Both the position numbers and the translations under genes were made by a program. DNA of 64,000 nt from contig NZ_LT629695.1 in the NCBI RefSeq assembly GCF_900099705.1, forward strand, positions 1,178,001 to 1,242,000, read 5' to 3'. This DNA comes from Agrococcus jejuensis (GTDB lineage Bacteria; Actinomycetota; Actinomycetes; Actinomycetales; Microbacteriaceae). This document shows, piece after piece, positions 8,421 through 16,771 of this stretch; within the stretch, counting starts at the first letter, position 1, and each line of letters opens with the position of its first letter. The notes under the pieces were generated by a model. It saw nothing but the letters and a program-made list of their open reading frames with translations. It was not told the origin of the DNA and did not search any database.

Positions 8421-10019
8421 GTGAGCCTGGACGACCCGAGTCGAGCCGGCGCGCCGACGCCGCTCGGCCGCCCGCAGCAGCCCGCCGACCCGACCGCAGC
8501 GGTCGAGAACCCGGCGACGACCGCCGATCGCGCGCCCGATCGCGTCGTGCCGTCGGGCTTCAGCCGCGGCGAGGATGCGATCTACCAGGCGCAGTGGGGC
8601 TCGCAGCAGGCGTGGCAGCCGCCCGTCGCCGCAGCCGCGCCGCCCGCGTGGCAGCAGCCGGCTCCGCCGCCGTCGCGCGCTCGCGTGCCCGCGGCGCTGC
8701 CGCTCGAGGGCCAGGTCTACGCGCAGGCGCTGCGCCCGCTCCCCCGCCGCGTCGGTCGCTGGTTCCTCGCGTGGGCGATCGCGATCGGCTTCTTCGCGCT
8801 CGGCCAGGTCGTCGCGCTCGCGCTCATGATGCCGAGCATCCTCGCGCTCTTCGACGACCCGCTCGCCGCCGCGAACGATCCGGCGTTCGTCATGGACGCC
8901 GTCATGGGCTCGCCCATGGCGTTCCTCGGCATCAACCTGTCGTGGGCGGCGATGATCCCGGGCGCCGTCGTGGCGCTCGCGGCGTACGGCGACAAGGCCA
9001 TGGGCTTCGCGTTCTCGGTCGCCGGCCGTTGGCGCTGGGGCGCCGTGGGTCGCACGGCGCTCGTCGTCGCGCCGATCTTCGCCGCGTACGTGGGGCTGAC
9101 GTTCCTCATCGACCCGTCGATCGAGTGGCGCTTCCAGCCCGACTGGCTGCTCGTCGCGATCGTGCTGCTCACGACGCCGCTGCAGTCGTCGGGCGAGGAG
9201 TTCGCCTTCCGCGGCATCGTCACGCAGCAGCTGGGCTCGTGGATGCGCAACCCGTGGGTGTCGTCGCTCGTGACGGGCGGCGCGATCGGGCTCGTGTTCG
9301 GCCTCGCGCACATCGGCTACCCGCCGCTCGCGATCCTGCAGGTGTCGCTCGTCGGCTTCACCTGCGCCATGCTCACGTTCCGCACCGGCGGCCTCGAGGC
9401 CGCGTGCGTCGTGCACACGGCGAACAACGTCTTCATCATGCTGCCGCTCGCGCTCATGGGCGTCTCGCCGTTCTCGACGTCGACGGGCGAGGAGGGACCG
9501 TTCTGGATCCAGCTCGTCGCGTTCGCCGCGTGCCTCGCAGCGCTCGGCCTGTCGTACGTCGCGGTGCACCTCATGTCGAAGCGCTGGCAGCGCCGCACCG
9601 AGGGTGCGCCCGGCGCCGAGCTGCTGCTGCTCCCGAAGCCGCAGCCGATGCTCGTCGCGCCGGCGATGGCGGGCGCGCCCGCGTACGCGGCGCCCGGGTA
9701 CGGCGCTCCCGGCTACGGGATGCCGCAGCAGGCACCCGGGTACGCAGCGCCCGGATACGGGATGCCGCAGCAGGCCTGGCAGCAGCCCGCGCCGCAGCAG
9801 TGGGCGCCGCAGGCGACGCCGCAGCAGCCATGGGCGCAGCAGCCCGCGGCTCAGCCATGGGCGCAGCCCACGGCACCGCAGCAGGCTTGGCAGGCTGCGC
9901 CGGCTCCGGCACCGCATCCCGCCCCCGAGCAGCCCGGATGGGGTGCGCCGGTCGAGGCGACGCCGCAGGAGCCGCCCGCCGAGACGCCGCCGCCCGAGCA
10001 GCCTCGCGACGACCGCTGA
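8421..10019 (+). CDS. CPBP-family intramembrane metalloprotease with low-complexity tail
   Basis: The 532-residue protein has a Pro/Gln-rich cytoplasmic N-terminus (about 1-105), around eight membrane helices, and the three CPBP (type II CAAX-like) motifs: EEFAFR at 259-264, FGLAH with His297 and HTANN with His332 and Asn336. These residues form the glutamate-protease site of the Rce1/CPBP family. After about residue 400 it ends in a 130-residue tail rich in Ala, Pro, Gln and Trp that repeats APGYGMPQQA twice. The GTG at 8421 follows GAGGAGG. The substrate is unknown; bacterial CPBP proteins include bacteriocin-immunity and regulatory proteases. Confidence 0.85.
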   Translation: MSLDDPSRAGAPTPLGRPQQPADPTAAVENPATTADRAPDRVVPSGFSRGEDAIYQAQWGSQQAWQPPVAAAAPPAWQQPAPPPSRARVPAALPLEGQVYAQALRPLPRRVGRWFLAWAIAIGFFALGQVVALALMMPSILALFDDPLAAANDPAFVMDAVMGSPMAFLGINLSWAAMIPGAVVALAAYGDKAMGFAFSVAGRWRWGAVGRTALVVAPIFAAYVGLTFLIDPSIEWRFQPDWLLVAIVLLTTPLQSSGEEFAFRGIVTQQLGSWMRNPWVSSLVTGGAIGLVFGLAHIGYPPLAILQVSLVGFTCAMLTFRTGGLEAACVVHTANNVFIMLPLALMGVSPFSTSTGEEGPFWIQLVAFAACLAALGLSYVAVHLMSKRWQRRTEGAPGAELLLLPKPQPMLVAPAMAGAPAYAAPGYGAPGYGMPQQAPGYAAPGYGMPQQAWQQPAPQQWAPQATPQQPWAQQPAAQPWAQPTAPQQAWQAAPAPAPHPAPEQPGWGAPVEATPQEPPAETPPPEQPRDDR

Positions 10020-10026
10020 CGCACGA

Positions 10027-10052
10027 ACGCCCGCACCTCACGGTGCGGGCGT
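10027..10052. terminator. Terminator between convergent genes
   Basis: A perfect 10-bp stem, ACGCCCGCAC with GTGCGGGCGT, and a short loop lie just past the CPBP gene stop and before the end of the facing small membrane protein gene. Confidence 0.65.
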
Positions 10053-10065
10053 CGTCGTCCAGGCG

Positions 10066-10242
10066 TCAGGCCTTCGGCGGCAAGCCGGCCTTCTCGCGCT
10101 CCTCGGCCTCGATCCGGTCGTAGACGCGGCGGGCCGTGCGGTCGGCGCGGAAGATCGAGCGCAGCACGAACCAGAAGACGACGCAGATCACGATGGTCGG
10201 GATCAGCGAGAAGATCGCGTTCCCCCAGAAGTCCTGCGGCAT
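10066..10242 (-). CDS. Small single-helix membrane protein
   Basis: This 58-residue protein begins MPQDFWGNAIFSLIPTIVI and has one hydrophobic helix (about 8-27), followed by a basic, charged tail ending EEREKAGLPPKA. This layout is common in small actinobacterial membrane proteins found near lysS. No catalytic motif is visible and I do not recognise a function. I take ATG 10242; the frame runs further upstream into repeat DNA. The ribosome site is weak, so the start is uncertain. Confidence 0.65.
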   Translation of the reverse strand: MPQDFWGNAIFSLIPTIVICVVFWFVLRSIFRADRTARRVYDRIEAEEREKAGLPPKA

Positions 10243-10280
10243 GGGTCCATGGTACCGCGCGGCGTGCGACCGGTCCCCGA

Positions 10281-10440
10281 CCAGCTGGTCGAGGAGGCCC
10301 CGAGCGCAGCGAGGAGCCGTCACGAGGCCTCGCGACGTGCCCACCCGACGCGACCAGGAGCGCGGTCGAGCAGGAGCTGCGGTCGCGTGGTCTCGTGACG
10401 CGTGCTCGCCTGGCGGCTCGCGCGCTCCTCGACCAGCTGG
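10281..10440. repeat. Dispersed repeat family B, copy 1
   Basis: The element is bounded by CCAGCTGGTCGAGGAGG and the inverse CTCCTCGACCAGCTGG, with internal GAGCGCAGCGAG, a CGTCACGAG box and the inverse CTCGTGACGCG. Copy 2 (19964-20122) has the same order of boxes. It fills the gap between the small membrane protein gene and lysS. Confidence 0.75.
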
Positions 10441-10477
10441 TGAGGAGTCGACGCCTGATGGGACGGGGCCGAGACCG

Positions 10478-12214
10478 CTACGCCCCCAGCAGCGCCCGCA
10501 GGCGCTCCTCGCCGATCGCGAGCAGCAGCGTGGGCAGGCGCGGGCCGGCGTCGCGGTCGACGAGCAGGCGGTAGAGCAGCGTGAAGAACGCGCGCTGCTC
10601 GGCGGCGATCTCCTTGTCGCCCTTGACGATGGCCGTCGGCTCGAGGCCGCGCTGCACCTTCACGACGCCGTAGACCTGGTTCGTGAGGCCGTCGATCGAC
10701 CACGCGTCGCCGATGGCGGGCAGGCCGCCGCCGCCGTCGAGCAGCAGGCCGATCGCCGCACGCTGGCCGGGCTCGAGCGCGTCGAGCGTGTCGGCATCCG
10801 GCGCCGCGCGCACGACGGTGCGCTCGTCGGCGGGCATCTGCGTGGCGACCCACGTCTCGACGCGGCCGAGGCGCGGCTGCAGCGTGCCGAGGTCGCCGAT
10901 CGTCGCATCCACCTGGCGCACGAGGCGCACGAGCTGCTCGGAGTCGCCCGTCGACAGGTCGACGAGCGATGCGAGGGTGCGGAAGGCGACGCGGTGCGGC
11001 GTCGACTCGAGCGTCTCGTCGGCCGTGCCGATCGCGCGAGCGTGCGCGGCGATCTCCGCCGCGCCGGCGGTGCCGGCGTCGAGCTTGCGGCCGAGCGCAT
11101 CCCACTCGTCGTACAGGCGCTGCAGCTCCGAGCCGAAGGCGACGTCGAACGACTGGTTCATGCGGCGGCGCGCGTACTGCCAGCGCAGCACGGGGCCCTC
11201 CATGACCTGCAGGGCGTCGATGGGCGCGGGGGCGCCGCCGCGCGACGACGACATCTTCGCGGCGCCACCGAAGCCGACGAACGCGTACATGGGGCCGTAG
11301 GGGCGCTCCCAGCCGAACAGCGGCGCGAGCTCGAGGCCGACCTGGAACGACGAGCCGGGCGACTGGTGGTCGACGCCCGAGGGTTCGAACACGACGCGCT
11401 CGTACGCCCAGCGCATGGGCCAGTCGACCTTCCACACGAGCTTGCCCGAGCGGTGCTCGCGCAGCAGCACCGTCTCGACGTGGCCGCACTGGCACGTGTA
11501 CGACAGCTCGGTCGAGTCGTCGTCGTAGGCCGTGATCGTGGTGAGGTCGGTGCCGCACGCCGTGCAGTACGGCTTGTACGGGTAGTACTCGGCGCCGCCC
11601 GAGCCGTCGTCCTCCGACGCGGCGCCCGAGCCGGCGTCGAGCGCCTTCTGCAGCTCCTCGTCCTCGTCCTTCGCTGCGGGCAGTGTGCGGAACTGCGCGA
11701 GGATCGCGTCGATCTCGCGGCGCTTGCGCATGGCGTCGAGGATCTGCTCGGTGTACGCGCCCGACGTGTACTGCTCGGTCTGCGAGATGCCGCGGTAGCG
11801 GATGCCGAGGGCTGCGAAGCCCTCCTCGGCCTGCGTGCGGAAGTGCGCGGCCCACGAGTCGTGCGGCGATCCGGGAGGGGCGGGCACCGACGTGAGCGGC
11901 TTGCCGATGTGCTGCGCCCACGACTCGTCGACGCCCTCGATGCCGGCGGGCACCTTGCGGAAGCGGTCGTAGTCGTCCCACGAGATGATGTGCTCGACCT
12001 CGAGGCCGCGGCGGCGGATCTCGTCGCCCACGAGGTGCGGGCTCATGACCTCGCGGAAGTTGCCGAGGTGGATGACGCCCGAGGGCGACAGGCCCGAGGC
12101 GACGATGGGCGTCGTGCCGAGGCGCGCGGCCTTCTCGATGACCTCGTCTGCGAGCCGCGAGACCCAGTCGTCGCGGACGTCGGCTGCGTTCGGGGTGGGC
12201 TCGCTCACGGACAT
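10478..12214 (-). CDS. lysS: Class I lysyl-tRNA synthetase
   Basis: This enzyme charges tRNA-Lys. It is the class I (archaeal-type, LysK) form: a Rossmann catalytic domain with the HIGH-like PSGVIHLGN at 44-52 and the KMSKS-like KMSSS at 320-324, then a helical anticodon-binding half. A zinc site is indicated by Cys217, Cys220, Cys241 and Cys243. The 578-residue length fits the family. ATG 12214 is taken. The gene sits between panC-side genes and clpC, as in many actinobacteria. The class II motifs of the common bacterial LysRS are absent. Confidence 0.95.
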   Translation of the reverse strand: MSVSEPTPNAADVRDDWVSRLADEVIEKAARLGTTPIVASGLSPSGVIHLGNFREVMSPHLVGDEIRRRGLEVEHIISWDDYDRFRKVPAGIEGVDESWAQHIGKPLTSVPAPPGSPHDSWAAHFRTQAEEGFAALGIRYRGISQTEQYTSGAYTEQILDAMRKRREIDAILAQFRTLPAAKDEDEELQKALDAGSGAASEDDGSGGAEYYPYKPYCTACGTDLTTITAYDDDSTELSYTCQCGHVETVLLREHRSGKLVWKVDWPMRWAYERVVFEPSGVDHQSPGSSFQVGLELAPLFGWERPYGPMYAFVGFGGAAKMSSSRGGAPAPIDALQVMEGPVLRWQYARRRMNQSFDVAFGSELQRLYDEWDALGRKLDAGTAGAAEIAAHARAIGTADETLESTPHRVAFRTLASLVDLSTGDSEQLVRLVRQVDATIGDLGTLQPRLGRVETWVATQMPADERTVVRAAPDADTLDALEPGQRAAIGLLLDGGGGLPAIGDAWSIDGLTNQVYGVVKVQRGLEPTAIVKGDKEIAAEQRAFFTLLYRLLVDRDAGPRLPTLLLAIGEERLRALLGA

Positions 12215-12223
12215 CGATCCTAC

Positions 12224-12260
12224 GGCGACGGGCGGATGCCGACCGCATCCGCCCGTCGCC
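12224..12260 (-). terminator. Terminator hairpin after lipoprotein gene
   Basis: A perfect 16-bp stem (12224-12239 with 12245-12260) with a 5-base loop lies between the lipoprotein stop at 12270 and the lysS start at 12214. The inner stem again contains GGATGC and GCATCC, here in the opposite order to the other terminators. Confidence 0.6.
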
Positions 12261-12269
12261 GCCGTCGCG

Positions 12270-13508
12270 TCAGACGTTGACCGCCACCGATCGCGCCACC
12301 TCGAGCATGACGCCGTGCTCGTACGAGCCGACGAAGCCGACGCCGCCCGGGTAGCGGTGGTAGATGAGTCCCTGCATGTCCGTGCCCCACGGCGTCGTCA
12401 CCGACAGCAGTCCGCTGCCCGCCAGGATCGAGGGGTCGTAGCAGCCGACCGCGACGTCGGGGGCGCGCAGCAGCGCGACGCCCGTCGTGCCGCCGCCGAA
12501 GTCGAACGTCACGAGCTGGATGTCCGCTCCCGGATCGATGGATGCCGTCGCGAACGGGTCGACCGCCTCGCCCGACAGCACCTCGATGGGCACCGGCGAG
12601 CCGTTCGGCTGCGCGGGATCGCACCCCCACGGGCCCGACGCCATCCCCGTGCGGATGTCGAGCGCCTGATAGCCGTCGGGCGTCACGAGCGTGACGAACG
12701 TGCCGCCCGGACCGCCTGCGACGACGTCATGCGTGACGAGCGACCATGACGACGGGTACGAGAACGTGAGGGCGCCGTCGGGCGTCGTGTGCTCGATCCA
12801 CGGCGCATCCGCGACGGGGTCGACGCCCTCGGGCATCGCATCCCACGGCAGCGGCTCGAGCTCGAGCGTCGCGAGCAGCTCGAGCGCCTCGGTCGTGCCG
12901 GGCGCATCGAGGCATGCGGTCGCGGTCGCTCGGTCGACGACGCTGGCGCACTCTGGCACGTTCGTGAGCGTCGCGACGAAGGTGTGCAGACGGTCGAAGC
13001 CCTCGGGGACGACCGTGGAGAACGGGGCCGCCGGGTCGGCCACGACGCCGGTCTCCATCCACACCGACCCGCTGCCGTCGACCGGGCTCGTCCACCAGAC
13101 GGCGGCGTGCAGCCCGTCGGCCGCGGGGATCGAGCGCACGTCGCCGAGCTCGGACGCCGCGCGCACGTCGTCGCCGTAGCCGTCGAGGTACGCCGCGCGT
13201 CGCACGCCGTCCTCGTCGACCAGCGCGACCGAGTTCTGCCAGATCGGGCCGCCGTGGTTGCTGCGGGGCTGCAGCGCGCTCGTGTCCTCGACCGTCCATC
13301 CCGCCGGCACCTCGAACGACGCCGTGCCGTTCCGCGTCGTGAACCTCGTCGGCTCGGGCGTCGGCTCCGGGCTCGCGCTCGGCGTCGGCGTCGCGCTCGC
13401 GCCGACGGTCTCGTCGTCGACGTCGACGGCCGGCGTGCACGACGCCAGCAGCGTCGCGAGCGCGATCGCGCCGATGGTCGTGGCGATGCGGGATGCGCGT
13501 GCGGCCAT
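12270..13508 (-). CDS. Two-domain secreted lipoprotein
   Basis: The 412-residue protein has a lipoprotein signal with lipobox LLASC, then a Pro/Glu/Thr/Ser linker and two related domains. The first carries NGTASFEVPAGW and the second DGALTFSYPSSW. Each contains the P-x-x-W signature seen in all lipoproteins of this window, reminiscent of LpqN/PsbP-like folds (inference). It looks like a fusion of two copies of the domain found singly in its paralogues. I start at ATG 13508, which GAGAGGAGG precedes at normal spacing; the ATG at 13532 has no ribosome site. An ECF-type promoter lies at 13549-13573. It should sit on the outer face of the membrane; its role is unknown. Confidence 0.85.
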   Translation of the reverse strand: MAARASRIATTIGAIALATLLASCTPAVDVDDETVGASATPTPSASPEPTPEPTRFTTRNGTASFEVPAGWTVEDTSALQPRSNHGGPIWQNSVALVDEDGVRRAAYLDGYGDDVRAASELGDVRSIPAADGLHAAVWWTSPVDGSGSVWMETGVVADPAAPFSTVVPEGFDRLHTFVATLTNVPECASVVDRATATACLDAPGTTEALELLATLELEPLPWDAMPEGVDPVADAPWIEHTTPDGALTFSYPSSWSLVTHDVVAGGPGGTFVTLVTPDGYQALDIRTGMASGPWGCDPAQPNGSPVPIEVLSGEAVDPFATASIDPGADIQLVTFDFGGGTTGVALLRAPDVAVGCYDPSILAGSGLLSVTTPWGTDMQGLIYHRYPGGVGFVGSYEHGVMLEVARSVAVNV

Positions 13509-13548
13509 CGCCGCCTCCTCTCGTGCGGCCATCGCCGCTCACCCCGTC

Positions 13549-13573
13549 ATGTCCGGGATGCGACGGGGGTCAC
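13549..13573 (-). promoter_or_regulatory. ECF-type promoter of the two-domain lipoprotein gene
   Basis: Read on the minus strand, GTGACC (13573-13568), 13 bases and GGACAT (13554-13549) are followed by GACGGGG. The same spacing and sequence precede the lipoprotein genes starting at 15821 and 29684. The start codon is about 40 bases downstream. Confidence 0.55.
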
Positions 13574-13626
13574 GCCTGCGAGGTCACGAATCGATCACGA
13601 CTCGACGTCGCATGCGACCGACGCGA

Positions 13627-14475
13627 TCACGGCTGCGGGTCGAGCACGAAGACGAGCTCGATCACCGACGAGCGATTCGGCTGATACGTGACGGGCGGCA
13701 CGAGCTGGTCGGGGCCGTACGGGATGCCCCATGCGGCCTCCTCGCTCGCGCGGAGCGTGCCCGACTCCCACGTGCACGTGAAGGGCACGCCGCCCACCGT
13801 GTCGGCGCCGGGGCACGGCACCCAGACCGCTGCGACGCCGCCCACGCCCGTGCCCGCGGGGGTCTCGCCCGGTGCGGTCACGCGCACGACCCCGGTGAAG
13901 TCGCTGCTCCACGTCGGCTGCGGCGCACCCACGGACTCCTCCGTGTAGACGCCGAGCATGGCGATCACGGTGCCGTCCTGCAGTTGCGAGCAGTTGACGG
14001 TGCGCGTCGGCGTCTGCACGACGCCCTGCGAACGGCACAGCACGTAGACGTCGTGCTGCACGTACACGGTGCCGTCGCCTGCGGCGCCCGTGTCGCCGAA
14101 GCCGCCGACGGCCTCCAGGTCGTAGGTGTCGACGACGACGGGCTGGCCAGCGGCCACGCCCTCGAAGCCCGGCGGCGGCGTGGGCTCGGGGGTCGGCTCT
14201 GGCGTCGGCTCGACGCTCGGCTCGGGCGTCGGCGTCGCCGTGACCGACGGCGTGGGCGTCGGCACGGCCTCCACGCCGCCCTGCCCGCCCGCGCCGACCA
14301 CCTGCACGCCGAGCACCGTCACGACGGCGATCGCCATCGCGCCGAGCGCGCCGCCGGCGATGCGACCGCGGATGCGTCGCGTGCGCGCCACCTCGCGGGG
14401 CGCCATGGCCGCGAGGCCGCTGCGCATGCGCCGCGCGAACTCGTCGTCCATCTCGGGACCGGTCTCGTGGCTCAT
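13627..14475 (-). CDS. Putative anti-sigma factor (single-pass membrane protein)
   Basis: The gene overlaps the ECF sigma gene by ATGA, the usual arrangement for a cognate anti-sigma factor. The 282-residue protein has a 38-residue cytoplasmic segment (MSHETGPEMDDEFARRMRSG), one helix (about 39-61), a Pro/Thr/Glu linker and an extracytoplasmic domain with four cysteines. The cytoplasmic part has no HxxxCxxC zinc anti-sigma motif and is very short, so sigma binding is inferred from gene order alone. It could instead be a sensor or a secreted-domain protein of the same regulon. Confidence 0.7.
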   Translation of the reverse strand: MSHETGPEMDDEFARRMRSGLAAMAPREVARTRRIRGRIAGGALGAMAIAVVTVLGVQVVGAGGQGGVEAVPTPTPSVTATPTPEPSVEPTPEPTPEPTPPPGFEGVAAGQPVVVDTYDLEAVGGFGDTGAAGDGTVYVQHDVYVLCRSQGVVQTPTRTVNCSQLQDGTVIAMLGVYTEESVGAPQPTWSSDFTGVVRVTAPGETPAGTGVGGVAAVWVPCPGADTVGGVPFTCTWESGTLRASEEAAWGIPYGPDQLVPPVTYQPNRSSVIELVFVLDPQP

Positions 14476-15056
14476 GACACCTCCTCGAGCGTGGGGGCGA
14501 CGCCTGCCGCCTCGAGGTGCGCGCGCATGCGTCCGCGTGCGCGATGGATGCGGGTCTTGGCGGCGCCGTAGCCGATGCCGAGCGCGCGGGCCGCGTCGGC
14601 GAGCGGCATCTCCTCGAGCATCACGAGCGCGATGAGCGATGCGTCGGCCTGCGGCAGCGCGCGCAGCGCCTCGGTGACCGCGGTCTTCGCCGCGTCGGCC
14701 TCGCTGCGATCGCCGACGACGTCGGCGGCGTCGGGAGCGTCGTCGGCGCGCGGGATGTGCGCGATGAGCCGCTCGAGACGCCGCTTGCCGCGGCTGGCGT
14801 TGCGGGCGCAGTTCGTGGCCGTGACGAGCAGCCACGGCAGCAGCGAGTCGTCGACGATGCGCACGCTCGAGCGCTTGCGCCACGCCTCGGCGAACGTCGC
14901 CGAGACGACGTCCTCCGCATCCTGACGGTGCTGCATCATCCTCCAGACGTGTCGCCACACGCGATCGCCGTGCCGGTCGAAGACCGTGGCGAACGCGACG
15001 CCGTCACCGCGCACGACGGCAGCCCACAGCTGCTCGTCGGTCTGCTCGGTGGTCAC
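14472..15056 (-). CDS. ECF-subfamily RNA polymerase sigma factor
   Basis: The 194-residue protein has sigma region 2 (about 22-61, with FDRHGDRVWRHV and QDAEDVVSATFAEAWR) and region 4 (about 128-181, with LPQADASLIALV and the helix-turn-helix LADAARALGIGYGAAKTRI). It should direct RNA polymerase to alternative promoters. The GTG at 15056 is the first plausible start. The gene leads the anti-sigma-like gene. A motif close to that of the lipoprotein promoters (GTGACC-N14-GGACAA, 15065-15090) lies just upstream, which suggests autoregulation. I cannot assign an ECF group from sequence alone. Confidence 0.9.
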   Translation of the reverse strand: MTTEQTDEQLWAAVVRGDGVAFATVFDRHGDRVWRHVWRMMQHRQDAEDVVSATFAEAWRKRSSVRIVDDSLLPWLLVTATNCARNASRGKRRLERLIAHIPRADDAPDAADVVGDRSEADAAKTAVTEALRALPQADASLIALVMLEEMPLADAARALGIGYGAAKTRIHRARGRMRAHLEAAGVAPTLEEVS

Positions 15057-15064
15057 GCCCTGGA

Positions 15065-15090
15065 TTGTCCATGAGTCGACCTGCGGTCAC
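15065..15090 (-). promoter_or_regulatory. Candidate autoregulated promoter of the ECF sigma gene
   Basis: On the minus strand GTGACC (15090-15085), 14 bases and GGACAA (15070-15065) resemble the lipoprotein promoters, but with one extra spacer base and A for T in the last position. The GGACAA box ends 8 bases before the start codon, so the leader would be very short. Confidence 0.35.
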
Positions 15091-15119
15091 GCTGGACGCA
15101 TCCCGGGCGTGTCGGGTGG

Positions 15120-15821
15120 TCACGGCATGGCGTCCCAGGGCACGTCATGCCGTTCGAAGGTCGCGAGCACCTCGAGGGTCTCGGCGACCATGTCGGACTC
15201 GAGGCACGCGGTGGCGGTCTCCTCGGAGTCCACGACGGCGCACTCGGGGATCCCCGTGAGCACGCCGTCGACGTTGGCGCTCCGACCCGACATCGTGACG
15301 ATCGAGAGCGGCATGCCCGGGTCGTCGACGAGCGCGACGTTCGCCATCCAGAAGGGCGTCGAGCCGTCGGACGTGCCTGCCGACACCCACCACGCGACGG
15401 CCGTGAGCCGGTCGGGCGTGGGGATGGCGTCGACGATGCGCACCTCGGCGGTGCCGGTGCCCGTCGCGTCGGCCATGCCGTCGTAGTAGCGGATGCGCTC
15501 GACCCCGTCGGCATCGACGATGAGCAGCGCGTTCGACCAGATGTCGCGCCCCTCGTAGTCGATCGCAGGGCCGCTCGTGTCCTGCACGACCCAGTCGGCC
15601 GGCAGCGTCAGCGAGGACGTGCCGTTCTGCGTCGTGAAGTCGACGCCCTCGGGCTCGGTCGTCGCGACGGGCTCGTCGGTCGGCGACGGGGATGCGCTCG
15701 GGTTCGTGCCCTGGTCGACCGGCGCCGGGTCGTCGTCGACGTCGCCGGTCGAGCAGCTCGTCGCGAGCGTGAGCGTCGCGGCGGCGCCGACCGCTGCGAT
15801 CCAGGTTCGCGTGCTGCGCAT
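15120..15821 (-). CDS. Secreted lipoprotein, single domain
   Basis: The 233-residue protein has a signal peptide with lipobox LATSC, a linker rich in Ser, Pro and Thr, and one domain with NGTSSLTLPADW. It matches the N-terminal domain of the lipoprotein at 12270-13508 throughout: FTTQNGTSSLTLPADWVVQD against FTTRNGTASFEVPAGWTVED, a later IPECAVVDSEETATACLE against VPECASVVDRATATACLD, and a shared PWDAMP end. ATG 15821 follows GGGAGGAGGG; the in-frame start at 15854 lacks a ribosome site. An ECF-type promoter is at 15867-15891. It is divided from panC by about 100 bases on the other side. Function unknown. Confidence 0.85.
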   Translation of the reverse strand: MRSTRTWIAAVGAAATLTLATSCSTGDVDDDPAPVDQGTNPSASPSPTDEPVATTEPEGVDFTTQNGTSSLTLPADWVVQDTSGPAIDYEGRDIWSNALLIVDADGVERIRYYDGMADATGTGTAEVRIVDAIPTPDRLTAVAWWVSAGTSDGSTPFWMANVALVDDPGMPLSIVTMSGRSANVDGVLTGIPECAVVDSEETATACLESDMVAETLEVLATFERHDVPWDAMP

Positions 15822-15866
15822 GCGACCCTCCTCCCGGGCCCGCACGGTGCGCACCCTCGACCAGTC

Positions 15867-15891
15867 ATGTCCGGCGCGCGGCGATGGTCAC
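15867..15891 (-). promoter_or_regulatory. ECF-type promoter of lipoprotein gene
   Basis: On the minus strand TGTGACC (GTGACC at 15891-15886), 13 bases and GGACAT (15872-15867) precede the lipoprotein start by about 45 bases. The flanks ATCGCC and CCGGACATGAC are shared with the promoter at 29743-29767. Confidence 0.55.
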
Positions 15892-15922
15892 AGACGGATC
15901 TCGGCAGGGCGAGTCGCGCGCG

Positions 15923-16771
15923 TCAGGGGATGGCGTAGGTCGCGTTGTCGATGAGGCGCACGTCGCCCACGCGCGCGGCGACGAGCACCTGCACGGAGCC
16001 GTGGTGCGCCTCGCCCACGAACGCGAACGTCGCGGGGTCGACGACCGCGAGGTAGTCGAGCTGCACGCCCGTGTTCGACTGGATGACGCCCTGCGCCGCC
16101 GCGATCATCGCCTCGACGCCGCGGTCGGCCGACGAGCCGGCCGCCTCGAGCGCGCGCGACAGGTTGAGCGCCGTGCGGCGGTCGTGGTCGGAGAGGAAGC
16201 GGTTGCGGCTCGACAGCGCGAGGCCGTCGACGTCGCGCACCGTCGGCACGCCGACGATCTCGACGGGCATGTCGAGGTCGCGCGCCATGCGCTGCACGAG
16301 GAAGAGCTGCTGCGCATCCTTCTCGCCGAAGCACGCGACGTCGGGGCCGACGATGTGCAGCAGCTTCGACACGACCGTGAGCACGCCGTCGTAGTGGCCG
16401 GGGCGGCTGCGGCCCTCGAGCACCGTGCCGAGGTGACCGGCGGTCACGATCGTCGGCGACGTCGCGCCCGACGGGTACATCTCGTCGGCGGTCGGCGCGA
16501 ACACGGCTGCGACGCCCGCCTCCGCGAGCCGCGCGCGGTCGGCGTCGAGGTCGCGCGGGTAGCGCGAGAGGTCCTCGCGAGGGCCGAACTGCATCGGGTT
16601 CACGAAGATCGACACGATGACGGTGTCCGCATGCTCGCGCGCGGCGTCGACGAGCGCGACGTGGCCGTCGTGCAGCGCGCCCATCGTGGGCACGAGGGCG
16701 ACGCGCTCGCCGCGGCTCCGCGCCGCCCGTACCGCATCGCGCACGGCGGCGATCGTGGTCAGGGTCTCCAC
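15923..16771 (-). CDS. panC: Pantothenate synthetase
   Basis: PanC condenses pantoate and beta-alanine with ATP to form pantothenate, the coenzyme A precursor. The 282-residue protein has the signature PTMGALHDGH at 28-37, FVNPMQFGPREDLSRYPR, the GEKDAQQL segment and SSRNRFLS, all typical of the family. GTG 16771 shares one base with the TAG stop of the preceding gene, so the two are probably translationally coupled. The partner gene panD, which often follows panC in actinobacteria, is not in this window. Confidence 0.95.
   Translation of the reverse strand: METLTTIAAVRDAVRAARSRGERVALVPTMGALHDGHVALVDAAREHADTVIVSIFVNPMQFGPREDLSRYPRDLDADRARLAEAGVAAVFAPTADEMYPSGATSPTIVTAGHLGTVLEGRSRPGHYDGVLTVVSKLLHIVGPDVACFGEKDAQQLFLVQRMARDLDMPVEIVGVPTVRDVDGLALSSRNRFLSDHDRRTALNLSRALEAAGSSADRGVEAMIAAAQGVIQSNTGVQLDYLAVVDPATFAFVGEAHHGSVQVLVAARVGDVRLIDNATYAIP

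Noticed and set aside
5576..10123. 1515-codon plus-strand frame across clpC and the CPBP gene
   Set aside because: It is antisense to clpC and its product is a low-complexity shadow; clpC and CPBP motifs are all in other frames.
12270..15821. Horizontally acquired island
   Set aside because: Base composition, codon style and word use match the flanking genes, so lineage-specific duplication explains the lipoproteins better.
15887..16771. panD downstream of panC
   Set aside because: The only plausible frames there belong to panC and the lipoprotein; no aspartate decarboxylase motif is visible.
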